Source: Asterias amurensis
Lineage: Eukaryota > Echinodermata > Asteroidea > Forcipulatida > Asteriidae
Assembly: GCF_032118995.1 (NCBI RefSeq)
Contig: NC_092648.1
Span: 21,232,450-21,296,449, forward strand
Length of the DNA stretch: 64,000 bases
Reading direction: 5' to 3'
The notes beneath the pieces were generated by a model. The model searched no databases and was not told the origin of the DNA. It saw nothing but the letters and a program-made list of their open reading frames with translations. The position numbers and the translations under genes are program-made. Positions 48,313 through 61,200 of this stretch are shown here, piece by piece (position 1 is the first letter of the stretch; each line of letters begins with the position of its first letter).

Positions 48313-49347
48313 ATGGCGACTGAAGGTAACAGAGGTGACTCAAGAAATGACGCAAATTTGGCAGATTTGAAGGAGGCAATCGGTGGAAAGCTTCAACGCC
48401 GGCAAGAAGAGAGGGTAACCAAGCTTGAGGACTTGAGAAATCAGCGAGAAACGGCGACCGGTAAGCAGGAGAGCTCGAATTATTTCGATAGCACATTCAC
48501 CAACGAAAAGGCCACAGTGGAAGAGCGCCTGTCAACCGCAGGCTCTGTGGAAAAATCTGCCCTCAGTGATTTATTTGATTCACTGACGTTGTCAGTACAG
48601 AAGCTACAGAAATTCATCACTGAGTCCACCTTCTTCCTGACTTCATATGAAATCAGAAAATCCCAAGATGATGTTGAAAAGTTATTTGCCGCCATAGACG
48701 AGAAGCGGGACGAACTCATCCCTAAAAAGAAGTTCGCTTTTAAAGGTAGACAGAAAAAGTCCAACAAACCGAAAGAAGTTAAGCCCACCGTAGCTGTAGA
48801 GGAGGTAGATGGGCCCTTGAACAACATCCAGAGTGACTTGCTCAAGTTTCAGTGCGGTGTTTTTGATCAAGCTAATGCTGTCTTTGAGCTTCAATCGCAA
48901 GAAGTTAAATCCAAAGATGTTGGACTCACTAACCTATCCTCCTGTACAGTGAAACTGTACGGGTCCCCGAATGCCATCCACATGAATAATCTGACAAACT
49001 GCACCGTGTTTTCCGGTCCAGTCCCCGGCTCCATCTTTGTTGATAACTGTCAAGGTTGCACGCTCGTCGTCTCTTGTCAACAGCTCAGGGTACACCACAC
49101 CACGGCAACCAAGTTCTATCTTCATGTCACGAGTCGTGCCATTATTGAGGACACGACCGATGTGGGATTCGCACCTTACAACTGGACCTACCCGGAGCAG
49201 GATGCAGACTTCAAGACCAGTGAGCTCGACCGAGGTCGCAACAGTTGGGATGACGTGGATGACTTTAATTGGCTCGCAAGCGACAAAGCATCCCCTAATT
49301 GGAGTGTTATTACGGAGGAGAAACGAGTCCAGTCTTGGGAGATGTGA
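48313..49347 (+). CDS. TBCC: Tubulin-specific chaperone C (cofactor C)
   Basis: One uninterrupted frame of 344 residues; human TBCC is about 346 and also intronless. TBCC acts in the cytosol as a GTPase activator on tubulin held by cofactors D and E, releasing folded alpha/beta dimers. The N-terminal third (about 10-120) is charged and helical, like the TBCC spectrin-like tubulin-binding region. A basic linker lies at about 138-158. The C-terminal beta-helix C-CAP domain starts near 200. The presumed arginine finger is Arg259 in CQQLR. The C-terminal motifs VTSRAIIED, GFAPYNWTYPE and DDFNWL are strongly family-like. The start ATG has G at -3 and +4. It is divergent from MSK1 and followed in tandem by MTR. 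An AATAAA at 49631-49636, inside a repeat, may serve its 3' end. Confidence 0.95.
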   Translation: MATEGNRGDSRNDANLADLKEAIGGKLQRRQEERVTKLEDLRNQRETATGKQESSNYFDSTFTNEKATVEERLSTAGSVEKSALSDLFDSLTLSVQKLQKFITESTFFLTSYEIRKSQDDVEKLFAAIDEKRDELIPKKKFAFKGRQKKSNKPKEVKPTVAVEEVDGPLNNIQSDLLKFQCGVFDQANAVFELQSQEVKSKDVGLTNLSSCTVKLYGSPNAIHMNNLTNCTVFSGPVPGSIFVDNCQGCTLVVSCQQLRVHHTTATKFYLHVTSRAIIEDTTDVGFAPYNWTYPEQDADFKTSELDRGRNSWDDVDDFNWLASDKASPNWSVITEEKRVQSWEM

Positions 49348-49426
49348 TGTTCACTACATCAGTGTTTGACATTGGACCACATTGATTCCAAAGAAAATAG
49401 TAAATTTAATCAAGCATCGGTCAGAT

Positions 49427-49783
49427 TTGAAGGCACTAGCAACTATTGGTAATTACCACTGGTAATAAGTAAAAATCGCCCTGCTCAAAATAATCATTAG
49501 CCTAAAACAGCTTACTCAGTAGCGAGCAATGGAGATCAGAGCTGTTGTGATTGAACTATAAAACATTTTGAGAAACAGCTCCCTCTGAAGTAATGAAGTT
49601 TTTGAGAAAGAGGTAATATCTCACTCAAACAATAAAATACTTCATGCATGAAGCCTTTTATCATGCATCTGAAAGCACACATATTTATTCAACAAGGGGT
49701 GTTGACAGATTTGTTTTTTTATGCATACCATTAAAAAGTGAGAATACTGAACTTGACAACTACCAAAGGTCCAGTGCCTTTAA
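49427..49783. mobile_element. TTAA foldback family B, diverged copy
   Basis: The left end is TTGAAGGCACTAGCAACTATTG and the right end GTCCAGTGCCTTTAA. The body is AACAGCTCCCTCTGAAGTAA. It contains AATAAA at 49631-49636, 284 bp past the TBCC stop. It shares its right TTAA with the next element. Confidence 0.7.
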
Positions 49784-50135
49784 AGACAGTGTATACTTTT
49801 GGTACTTGTCAAAGACCAGTATCATCATCCCTTTGGTCCATCCCAGCACATCATGCATAAAATAATGAAACAAACCTTTAAACATTTGGCCTGAACTGTT
49901 CATCTATTCTAAGTTGCAAGAAAATAATGAAATTAAAAACTACCCTCGTTGCATAGAATTGTGTGCTTTCATTTGTTTTCAAATTTGTGTGTGTTGAAAA
50001 TGGCGTCTTTCTCTATGAAACTACATTACTTCAAATGGTGTAACAATCAACAGCTCTTCAGTGATTTCACCCTATTATGTTTTTAAGGTCATTAATTTTT
50101 GGAGTAATTACATAATGGTTGTCTGTTGTACTTAT
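49780..50135. mobile_element. TTAA foldback family B, second adjacent copy
   Basis: It starts TTAAAGACAGTGTATAC at the TTAA shared with 49427-49783. The body AAAGACCAGTATCATC is family B. The right end near 50135 has decayed. Confidence 0.6.
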
Positions 50136-52252
50136 TGAAATTGAATTCCCTATAGCATGAAATTAATTAAGAAAATAAGCAGTTAGTTATAGTCCTAGTT
50201 AGTTAGTCAAATCGCAGTATCTGTTAAAACAATCAAGTGTTGAACTCTGGTCGTACCGAGCTGTTTCAATACCTTTAAATGAGTACTATTGGTCACAGTA
50301 AATATATACAATGTTAAATAAAGTTGATAAATTTTATTAATTGATTAAGTTGATAAATTAACTACATACATGTACATTTCAAATGATTATATTTAATTTA
50401 AGCGACTATTCAATTATTTCTTTCAAAAAGAAGGATAATCCTACAGCATTTACCAACATTTTAAACTCTATCAATTACTGCATGTATTTTTAACATGTTA
50501 TTGAATTATTCTGTATAAATCTGATTGTTAATGCTTTATACAAACCCTAACCATCCAACAACGAGGACTGCACTGGTCAACTGGTCATGTTTTACATGTA
50601 CATGGGGTCAGACATACCACCATAAACAGAGTCCAACCTTTTTGTTATGTGACCAATACCATTTGTGTTGGGTTTTGTTAGAGGAAGGATCCCATCAAAT
50701 AACCAGAGTGGTGTTGGTAAAGATAACTATGATGACAAATTATCCCAAAATAATCCAAAAATGTGAGGAGCATTGATACAATTTTGATAGGACACCACAT
50801 TGCTAATTAAAATATTAACTAAAATGGTAATTGCAATAATGTATTGAATAATATTACCTGCAGCTCTCATTGCTAATTAAAATAATCAACTAAAATGTTA
50901 ATTGCAAAAAAAAATGTAAGTTTGACAATTGTACATGCAGCTTTCAGTAATAATAGTGTTATACTTTAAATTACCTTGAAGTGCTTTCAATAAAATACAC
51001 TTTGCCCTTCATCAAGTGAAAGTTTTAGATTCATTGCTTTGGTTTATTCTTGTAGGAAATTCAAAGTCCAAGCTTAAAATGTTTATATGAAATGTTTCCC
51101 TGACAAGATTTACTGTTGTACTACATGTAGTACCAACAAGTTATTTCAGCCTGAATTGCTACCAAAGGTGCGGAAAATAGCATTTGGAGGCAAGGCCTGC
51201 AAATCGGTGATCACTGTTTATTGATATACACATTCTGATAAACATTAACAAGCAAACATTGCCTGACAAAACATTACATATTCTGTTCAGTATTTTCCAT
51301 TGGTTCCATTGTTACAGGTTTGATGTGTGTGGTTGATGAAAACTAGAGAACATGAATTAATTTAACTCCTCAAAAATTCAAAATATTTCCTTTGCTTTAA
51401 AAGAAAATAAAAGAAGACGTCCTTCATTGCTGTATCAAAACAGTTGTCCTGTTGTTTGGATTTATTTTGACAATCAGAAATCAAAGTTTGATTTCTTGTT
51501 GATAATTGTTTTTTTGGGGAGGGCGGTGCGATAGGGAAGGGGAGTGGGTTGTTTAAGGGATAGCTGTTCCAATATAACTGCAATGGCCATGTTCCTAGGA
51601 AGGATTTGTGTGCATTCTTTTGTTGCATGCTTGGACATTTCCTAAAATTGTAATTGGAAATGGCCAAAATGAACAATGAACAATTTTCAGAAAGGGAAAA
51701 AACAAACATCAACCCAATGGAGGAAAGAGCAGTGTTTTTTGCAACTTTTGGGACCTTGAATATTCTATTTGTTTTCAACAAAGTGACATCATCATGGTCT
51801 ATTCCGCATCCCTGTTTTCCTCTCTGTTTTCTTAAGTAGTATGCAAGAGTTTTGTACCCTTCACCAGTTTTCTAGTGGCTGCTGAGCGATTATGGGAGAA
51901 TCGCAAGGGCGCCCTCAAGCGTGAGAAATTAACCTTTCGTAATGATTTTTGCGACCGAACACGGCATGCGCGCATGTTTCATTCGTGACGGGGGTGTTGT
52001 GTTGTGTTGTGTATGTAGCAGCAGCCGGCCCGTGTTTTGCTCTGATTCATTACTCATTACTCTCTCGTCTATATTATCTACGGAGGAGAAGAAGGGTCTG
52101 TCATCACTCATCAGTGTCACTCAGATCGTGCCGGTGTGATAGATTTTGTGTTTCGTTTCACCTGATTTTGGGTACACTGTGTCGTGTGTGAGTGTGGTGA
52201 GATTTGTGTACACACAGAGACAGAGAGACTCGAGAGCAAAGAGAAAGCAGAG

Positions 52253-55200
52253 ATGCCACCGACGCTGTCCGAAGATGATTGCCGGTCCGGAAGTTTGTCA
52301 GGTAAAACAAAATGCAACCATTTGTATTCAATAATGTATATCAATAAATATAATACATTATATTTAGATTATTTTTTTATAAACATATAAATTAAAATGT
52401 CAACATGAAAAAGTACTTTCTTAAATTTCAACAATGTCAATGATCAAATGCGTTATAATTTAATCTCGGTCTCGACATATGTGATTCTGGTGTACTCATC
52501 TAGAGTCGTGGAGACAACTCCATCATAAGGTTTATCGCGATTCAGAACCGCAATGCGTTGTGGGAAGGAATATGGGGCGGTTTCTATGCAGTTTCTACGA
52601 CTCGCGCACGCAACGCCTTAGTTGTGATAACGTAACCCTCCTGCTGTCGGCAGGAGGGTTACGTTATCGCAACTAGCAACGCCTATACCTTTGTGTGGGT
52701 TCAACAGCGCCCTCTCTTGATGTTTTGCTATTCGCGATAAACCTTGTGGAGACGATAGCGGAACGAGCCTCATTCAGGAGTAACTATATACACGCATATC
52801 CCCTACACACACCCTATCTATCTTACCTATCTATGGTCACTAGTGTAGTACATTCCTCTTGTAGTAGAGTATAGTCGTACTGTAAGGTGCAAAGTGCGCG
52901 ATCAGGAACACAACATCCTCTATTTACAAGTGAAAAAAGTGCAAGTAAAAACGCCACCCATCTGTCCTAATGTAGGGTCAGTGGACTCGGCCTGCTCCTT
53001 AACTGCTTCATGGTTTGGGCAGTCCCAGCTGATTCTGGCACCCAACCCTACTCATGCAACAACATGGAACCCTTGCACATCCTCTACCCACACACCCAAC
53101 CCTACTCATTCAACCAATCAAAAAGTGCCCTTGAGGGAAGGTGCCCTCACTGGAGTCAAAGGAGGCAAATGATTGAATGGTAGCTGATCTTTGTGCGTAA
53201 AAACGTGCGCATGATGAGCTCAGCGTCCCTGTAGCGTTTTGCTTTTTACAATTGGTCTATTATGAATCTTTTGCTTTTATAATTCACTTCAGGAGGTGTG
53301 GCAGCCCAAATTACTCAGACATTGAAGGAGCGTATCATGATCTTTGATGGAGGGATGGGAACCATGATCCAGGGCCTTCACTTTGATGAGGAGGCCTTCC
53401 GTGGGGAGATGTTCAAGGATCACCCCAAGTCCCTCAAAGGAAACAACGACATTCTTGTCTTCACTCAACCGGAGGCTATCTACAAAATACACAAGGTAAA
53501 CTTCAAAGGCCCCAAGTTGATCTGTTTGTTGTTTGTTTGGACGATCTTTCTGTCAGGTAGGGATGTGATTTCTCCATTTTAAACCGGAAATCCGTTTATA
53601 GCAGACTTCGTATCTACAATCTTTCGCGCTTGCAACCTTTTTTGCTTTACGCTTGAAAGCTTTCACGCTTTGCGCTCAAAGATCAGGTTTTCTTTCAACC
53701 GCCTATCACATCCCTGTGTCAAGGTAACTCGGCAAACTCAAACAAGGGGATATGAATGGCAATCTGGCAACAGCCAATCTCTCTCAAACAAACATAACCT
53801 CTGTGATTTTGAACTGCACAAATCAAGAAACTGTGATTCAGTAACTGTACGACAATACTTATTCTAGTCATTGTGAAATCAGCTGTTAACTTGTTCTTTT
53901 GTTTTTAGCCTTTGAGAACTTTCGTTAGGAAAATATAACCAAAACGAAATTAAACATTGAAAAAGTAATATTTCATACCTTTGAATATATGGCCTTGTTA
54001 AAGACACTGGACACTATTGGTAATTGTCAAAGACCAGTCTTCTCACTTGGTATATCTCAACATATGCATAAAATAACAAACCTGTGAAAATTTGAGCTCA
54101 ATCGGTCGTCGAAGTTGCGAGATAATAATGAAAGAAAAAACACCCTTGTCACACGAAGTTGTGTGCATTTAGATGGTTGATTTCGAGACCTCAAATTCTA
54201 AATGTGAGGTCTCGAAATCAAATTCGTGGAAAATTACTTTCTTTTTAAAATCTATGTCACTTTAGAGGGAGCCGTTTCTCACAATGTTTTATACCATCAA
54301 CCTCTCCCCATTACTCATCCCCATTACTCATCACCAAGTAAGGTTTTATGCTAATAATTACTTTGAGTAATACCAATAGTGTCCACTGCCTTTAAGTGTA
54401 TAAAAAGGTCTGTATTATGTGGTTATTTTCCAGGACTATTTGGAGGCGGGTGCAGACTTTGTTGAAACAAATACCTTCAGTGGAACAAGAATTGCTCAGG
54501 CAGACTATGGCATGGAGAATATGGTAGGAATTATTAATATTGATACCAAATGTTACAGTCGCGATCTGTAGCAGGCATGCATTCAAAGCTGTAATGTGAT
54601 GTTGTAGCACAACAGCTAAGCCATTGTGTTGGGTTTTGTTGGAGTGAATATGGCACTCCCAAACCATTGGTCAAGGGTTCACTCTCAAAGAGCTGCTTAA
54701 CGTTCGGCTGGGTTTAGCAGAAACAGTTTCTTGACCAACAGCATTTTTTACAGGTTTAGCAAGAAAATTAGGCAGTCAGGTTGAACTTGCACTATGGATT
54801 TGCATTGTTACATCCTTGCCTTTCCCTGTGCTTCATTGCTATAAAATGGAAACCGTACAGTAAGCACAATAATCGGCATTAAGCAGCTCTGAGAAATTTG
54901 GCCCAGGTGAAGCGCTTGAATCAGAGCCTTTGCATGTGGATGTTGAGCTAAATTAAGATTGTGTAGTTTGTTCAATTCAAGGGGTTCATTTTAAACAACC
55001 AGGGGATTTTATATGCAGCTCTTGAATAAAATGAAAAGGAAAAGTTCAGGCCTTATACTTCAAGCAGGCAATGAAGGCGATTGCCTCCATGCCTCCTGGC
55101 TATTGCCTTGGTGCCCTTGAAATGCCCAAGTAGAACTTAACAATTTCCTCATATTGACCCCTTGCACGCGCGTCACATGCGGAAACTGATGCCACGCTCA

Positions 55201-58200
55201 CCATGTTGGTGGGCAGTTAGGTCTACGTGTATTAACGCCGCGTCGCCTAAAATGCGCACTTCACTGCATAATGCACAGCATAATCTATGCATAGAGTTAT
55301 ATATGAAAACGCACAGTGAAATTGCCCACCAGTATGGCGCATTCAAGATTTTTCTGATGATGACGTCAGGTGAAATGTGTCAATAGGGTGCCCTTCAGGG
55401 AGAAAATGCATTGGTGCCCTTGCCCTTTTGAAAATGAAGCATACAGGTCTGAAAGTTACCGTGTTTTTTTCACTTTCTTTTCTTCAGACCTACAGGCTAA
55501 ATAAAGTGGCTGCGGAGCTGGCCAAGCGGGCTACCAGTGAGGTGGCTGCGGCTACAGGTATACCTCGCTATGTGGCTGGTGCTATGGGACCAACCAACAG
55601 AACACTGTCAATATCACCATCAGTAGAGAACCCAGATTTCAGAAACATAAGTATGTATTTAATTTATTTATAATCATCTCAAATTCTTATTTTGAATTGT
55701 CTTCACATTTTTTATGCAATTTATTCTGGTTTGGTTGCAGGAGCAAGTGTGTTTTTGATTGGATTTTTCTCCCGTGTGTATTCAATTAAATTCAACTCGA
55801 TTTAATATTTCCATCCTGAACAGTACCTAACCGAATGCAGGAGACAATAATGTGGATGCAGGATCCTAATAAGCCAAGGCTTGTAGTGGAGTGCCTTTAG
55901 AAGAAAAAAGAAAAGAAATACTTAATAAATTAAATAGTTTACTAAAGATACATGTACAAGACAAAGACACATGGGGACAAATGATCCGACAAGAAAGATT
56001 TATTATGGGGGTAATAAGGAATTGGTTTAAGGTAGGAGGTAAATGGACATCAATTTCTAGTGATATGGAGAGAAGAGTCTTCAGGAAAAACTGTGATCAA
56101 TGACTGTATAAGAGTCTGAAATGACCCAACATTAAAGGAACACGTTGCCTTGGATCGGTCGAGTTGGTCTATAAAAAGCGTTTGTAACCGTTTTTTATAA
56201 AATGCATATGGTTAGAAAGATGTTGTAAAAGTAGAATACAATGATCCACACAAACATGCCCCGCAATTGTACGGTTTTCCTTTTACCTCGTCCACCAACA
56301 CGGTCGGCCATTTATGGAGTCAAATCTTTGACTCCCATAAATGGCCGACCGTGTTAGTTCGCATAGTAAAAGGAAAACCACGCAATTTCGAGGCAAATGT
56401 GTGTGGATCATTGTATTCTACTTTTAAAACATCTTTCCAACCAATGCATTTTATTAAAAAAACCGGTTACAAACGCTTTTTATAGACCAACTCGTCCGAT
56501 CCAAGGCAACGTGTTCCTTTAAAACTTTACACTTCACAACAATCCATTCCAGTATGAACAATTCAGGATCCATCTATTGTACATACAGGATTTATCAGTG
56601 CAATGTTTCATAGAATTTGTCAGGGTTATCATTTTGGAACTTTGTCACAAGCTCATGCGTTGGGTTTGTTTTCGTCTCTGGTCAAAATTTTGTTAAGATT
56701 TATTTTCCACACACCTGATTATACCTCTCTAACAATGGGTCGTGATGGGATACAGGTCTGGCCTCGAGATTTATATCACTCGAAACCGTCCAGTTATTTC
56801 TGATTCTAAGTCATAATAAAGATAGTATGAAAATACTAACAAACTCTGTATGCCATTTCACAGTTCAGCTACAGTTGCAGCTGTTTGAAATGAGTGAGCT
56901 CTGTAAGAGTTTGTAGAGGTGGGAAGGGGGGGGGGGTGGAAGTTACAAGAAGGGACTTTAATTTCTAGAAGGAATATATTTCGTGAACTAGGTCGGGGAG
57001 ATAAACTGGGGCCGTTCCTTGTAAACAGTGAAAAGTTAAGACAAGAAGTTTAGGAGTGTTTAATCTACATTATAAGAGATGTTAAATTTGCATCGGGGAT
57101 AAAAAATATTAATTTTGGTTTTTACCCATAGTCTAGTTGGTAAGACACTGCTCTAGAATTGCAAGGGTCGTAAGTTCGAATCCCACCCGAGTAACATGCC
57201 TGTGATATTTTTTCACAGGACTCAGGAAAGTACTGAGTATGCAGTGCTAACACACATCGGTGTATGGGTAAAAACCAAAATTAATATTATCTACATTGTT
57301 TATTTTATGAGAGGTCAATGTTTTCATTTTGTGGGAAACGCAGTAGTGAATTCTCTTTGAAAGTGTTGATTTTAAAGTTGAATGCAAAATGGGATTTCAA
57401 ACAATCATGGCCTTCATGACCTTTGTGTAGTTGCAGCCCAGCCTTAAAACTTACTTAGTAACGAGCAATAGAGAGCTGTTGATAGTATAAAACATTGTGA
57501 AAAAAGGCTCCCTCTGAAGTAACATAGTTTTTGAAAAGGAGGTAATTTCTCACTCAAATATTTCACTTCCAGCCTTTTATTAGGCATCTAGAAGCACATC
57601 AATTTGTGCAACAAGGACAGTTTTTTCTTTCATTATTCTCTTGCAACTTTGATGATCAATTGAGTCATTTTCACAGTTTTGCTATTTTATTCATATGTTG
57701 GGATAATTACCAAAGGTGTTCAGTTCCTTTAAGAGAGAACACCATTGAACACTGCAAGACCTTTGTCATTGTTCCCTAAAGATGACTTTCTGCCAGCCCA
57801 CTCCGGAAGATGAACAAAATATTGATAAAACTGATTGCTTTTAGGGTTAAACATTTACCCGAAGCAAAATTCCATACAGAAACAAAAACTAATTTAGAAA
57901 AACAGATGGTGTGTGATAAGTAATATTGATTTACCCTTAAAGTGTAAACAGCTATCCCAACAGATGTTTGGTTACTAGTAATAATATTATAGGCTAAAAT
58001 GTCTAGTGGTTGTAGAATACTTACAATACAGATAAAGTAGAACATACATGTATGATCACAACACTGGATATGAAAACAAATTTAGTATAGGTTTTTCTGA
58101 CCAATTTCAGCAAAACATTGTTCAATTTCATATTAAACACGTATATTCAATTTCACACATTTCCCCCTAGTCCATCTAGGCTTTCTTATTAAAAGGCTAT

Positions 58201-61200
58201 TTTAAAACATGATTAATGCATTCAATTGTGTTTTTCGTGCACACATGGTTGCGTTTTTTTCATTCAGATACGGTTCAGTCATTCAATTTAATTTATAGGC
58301 ATTTTAAACTACCCTTTGACAATTTGTACACTACATGTACCTATACACTTGATGAAGTTTAATGGTTGACTAGCTCTTGCTGCTGGCTTTTACCAAATTT
58401 AAATGAGCCTAATTGCCTAGTGGAATTGAATGGAACTATTTGATGAGTGAATGCTAAACTGGTGAAATTTAACTCCTTTTGACTGTTGAATGCCGATTCA
58501 TCAGAGCAATTAATTTGAAATGAAATTGACTGAGCTGGTTGTTAAAAGGAATAGATTTTTAATTGGCCAGTAAAACCTATTTTTGATATTTTCCAGCTAT
58601 ACCTGAATAGCTTTAAACAATTATGATAGTTTGTGCCATTATCATCTTGTTTTCCTCATTGAAAACAAATTTAATCTGCCTGAAAAATCCTGCCCTGTCC
58701 AATGCTTAAAAGTAAGACCGTGTCCAAATTGGTGGCTCTGGCTGCGGCTACGACCGTTGCGAGGGGTGTTGCTAAGGGCGTCCTATACTTCAATGCATGA
58801 CGACGCAGCGATCCGGCTGTAGACCAGTGATTTAAGCGTCAAGCCAGTAAACTCATGACTGAAACTGATAAGTGAACGGCAGGGAAGAATACCACTCAAG
58901 ACAACGTGAATGATCAATTCTAATACCCATACCTGTTTGATTTACAGCATTCGATGAGCTTGTTGAGGCGTATTCTGAGCAAGCTAGGGGGTTACTCGAT
59001 GGTGGCGCGGAGATTCTTCTAGTTGAAACTATCTTTGATACACTCAACTCTAAGGCAGCCTTGTTTGCTATTCAACTGCTGTTTGCTGAACAATACCAAC
59101 CTGTACCGATCTTTGTAAGTACTCAAACAGCCATCTGGTGGAATTTCCATCATTTGCTTGTTTCTTAAAAAGTAGCTCAATTCAGTAGAAATTTAAGATA
59201 AGTTGTTTTGTATAATAAATACAATGGAAACCACTTATTTGGTAAATTTTAACTAATTCTGGGTTGAACAAAGAAAATTGAACGTGCCTGCGCTCTGACT
59301 GGCACAGAGATATTTACAAAAGAGGGAGACTACAAACGTTCGGGCCAGATGGCTCATTTGGTTAGAGTTCCAGCGCTTCAATCTGAATGTCACAGGTTTA
59401 GTCTATCCAGTTTTTCTTTGTTCAACCTAAAATTTGTAATTTTAAAACACGAATGCGCTGTGTGCATCTTGTTCTGAAAATGATCAAAATTGTTGAACAA
59501 TATCAAAAATGTTGTTTTTCTTTATTCATTTGAAGGGCTTTTTTAAATTGAATTTAATAAGATTGATAATATTAAGTCAGTTTGTCATTTTGTTTTACGG
59601 CCTAAATTGCTTCCTTTTTGAATCTGCAGATATGTGGGACGATAGTTGACAAGAGTGGAAGAACTCTGTCAGGTCAGACAGGAGAAGCGTTTGTGATAAG
59701 TGTGTCTCATACAAACCCTTTGTGCCTAGGTTTAAACTGTGCTTTGGGAGCCACTGAAATGAGGCCGTTCATAGAGGCAATCGGAATGTGCACACCATCG
59801 TATGTTATATGCTACCCAAATGCAGGTAATAATAATAAGAATAATTATACTGATCAAAACAGTGATTGCATGGTTTTCCTTTTACGTCCTGACAACCATT
59901 ACTTCGCAGAGTAAAAGGAAAACCATTTTGAGGCATATTTGTGTGGATCATTATTCTACTTTTAACATATTTTTCTAACCATGCATTCATAACAAACGGT
60001 TTCAAACGCTTTTTTACATTTGTGTGGACCAACGTGTCCCTTTAATAACAAACAAGCCTGTTTGTGTGTGTGTCTTTTTGTGTGTGTTTTGTCATCAATA
60101 TAACAGTATTTTCAACAACAGTTTGTTATCGGGGAAACAATGACTTGCATTCTTGTCCCTGCCAAATGTTTGCTTACTTTTGTTGGGATATCAGTGATAG
60201 TTTATTTGTTAGATCAAAAAATGTAATCTAACTTTACATTCTCAAAGGTCAAGATTCAAGTTTAATTCCTCGATATCACAAACAATGAATCACAATTCAA
60301 TCAGGCAGGATGTTCTTCCTACTTAAGTTTGATTGCTGATTTTTTTTTTTCACCGATTGCCAGTTTTGTTTACCCTCATAAAAATAAGCAAATGTTTTAT
60401 TTAATAGCCTGAAAAGCCTTTAAAAAGTCTTTTATAATCTATTTCATAGTATGTCAGCCATTGTACTCGACAAACCAAAATCCATCTTTTTGAAAGGGCC
60501 AAATATTATCCCTCTTCAATTTTGTAATCAGTAAAGTAAGTCTTCAGTTTTGTAGAAACTGTTCAGTGTACAATCGGATGCAAAGCTTATCGACATGAGT
60601 TATCTAGCAAACACAGATGTAGCTGAACATAAGTGGATTGTCTATGTATTGTGCAATCGCATGGCTGATTAAAAAATCAGGACCCTTTTTTGTTTCCTTT
60701 ACACATTAAAGCTCCCCCAAAAAATGTTCAAGACTTGCGAGACATACACAGTCTATTGTCACAATATGAGAAGTATGAAACCCCTTTTCAAGACCCAGAA
60801 TTTTGCTTAGTCTCTGGCTTAAGCTCTGGCTCTGGCTTGGGCTGTGTCTTAGGCCCCAGCTTAGGCTCTACATTAGGCCCAATATTGTCACAATATGAGT
60901 AGTATGAACCCCCTTTTCAAGACCCAGAATTTGGCTAAGTCTCTGGCTTAGGCTCTGGCTCTGTCTTGTGCTGTGTCTTAGGCCCCAGCTTAGGCTCTAC
61001 ATTAGGCCTGACTTAGGCTCCAGCGTGGGCTCTGGCTTAGGTTCTGGGAAAGAACACAGATTATAGAGTTTAAAACAATAAAAATATTGAAAATGGGGAA
61101 CTCAGGCTGAAATGTGCTTTTGGTGCGGGAAGAATGCAGCTACAACGTGTTTGAGCCACAGCCATGCAAGGGCGCCTTAGGAAGCCAGCCACTTTATCCC

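Larger units (their letters stand above)
49348..52252. other. TBCC-MTR intergenic region
   Basis: Two family B-type elements (49427 and 49780) lie just after TBCC. 50140-51840 is AT-rich with nothing named. 51850-52252 is richer in CpG and GCGC and leads into the MTR start, so it is the likely MTR promoter and leader. Open frames here on both strands lack domains. Confidence 0.5.
52302..53292 (+). other. MTR intron 1
   Basis: Holds a foldback element (52527-52745) with a 57-bp hairpin inserted in it. Near 52950-53150 ACCCAACCCTACTCAT occurs twice in pyrimidine-rich DNA. The 92-codon open frame at 52894-53172 has no domain. Confidence 0.55.
55651..58947 (+). other. MTR intron 4 (3.3 kb)
   Basis: Repeats listed separately: family A at 56132, SINE C at 57105, family B fragment at 57432. 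A 70-codon open frame at 55891-56103 beginning at GTG shows no domain I recognise. 57733-58947 is AT-rich and shows nothing named. Confidence 0.5.

Noticed and set aside
51362-51781. 139-codon minus-strand frame between TBCC and MTR
   Set aside because: Lys/Asn/Phe-rich, no domain, AT-rich intergenic DNA.
55891-56103. 70-codon frame beginning at GTG in MTR intron 4, possibly a retroelement scrap
   Set aside because: It looks protein-like in composition, but I could not match it to any family and it has no flanking coding signal.
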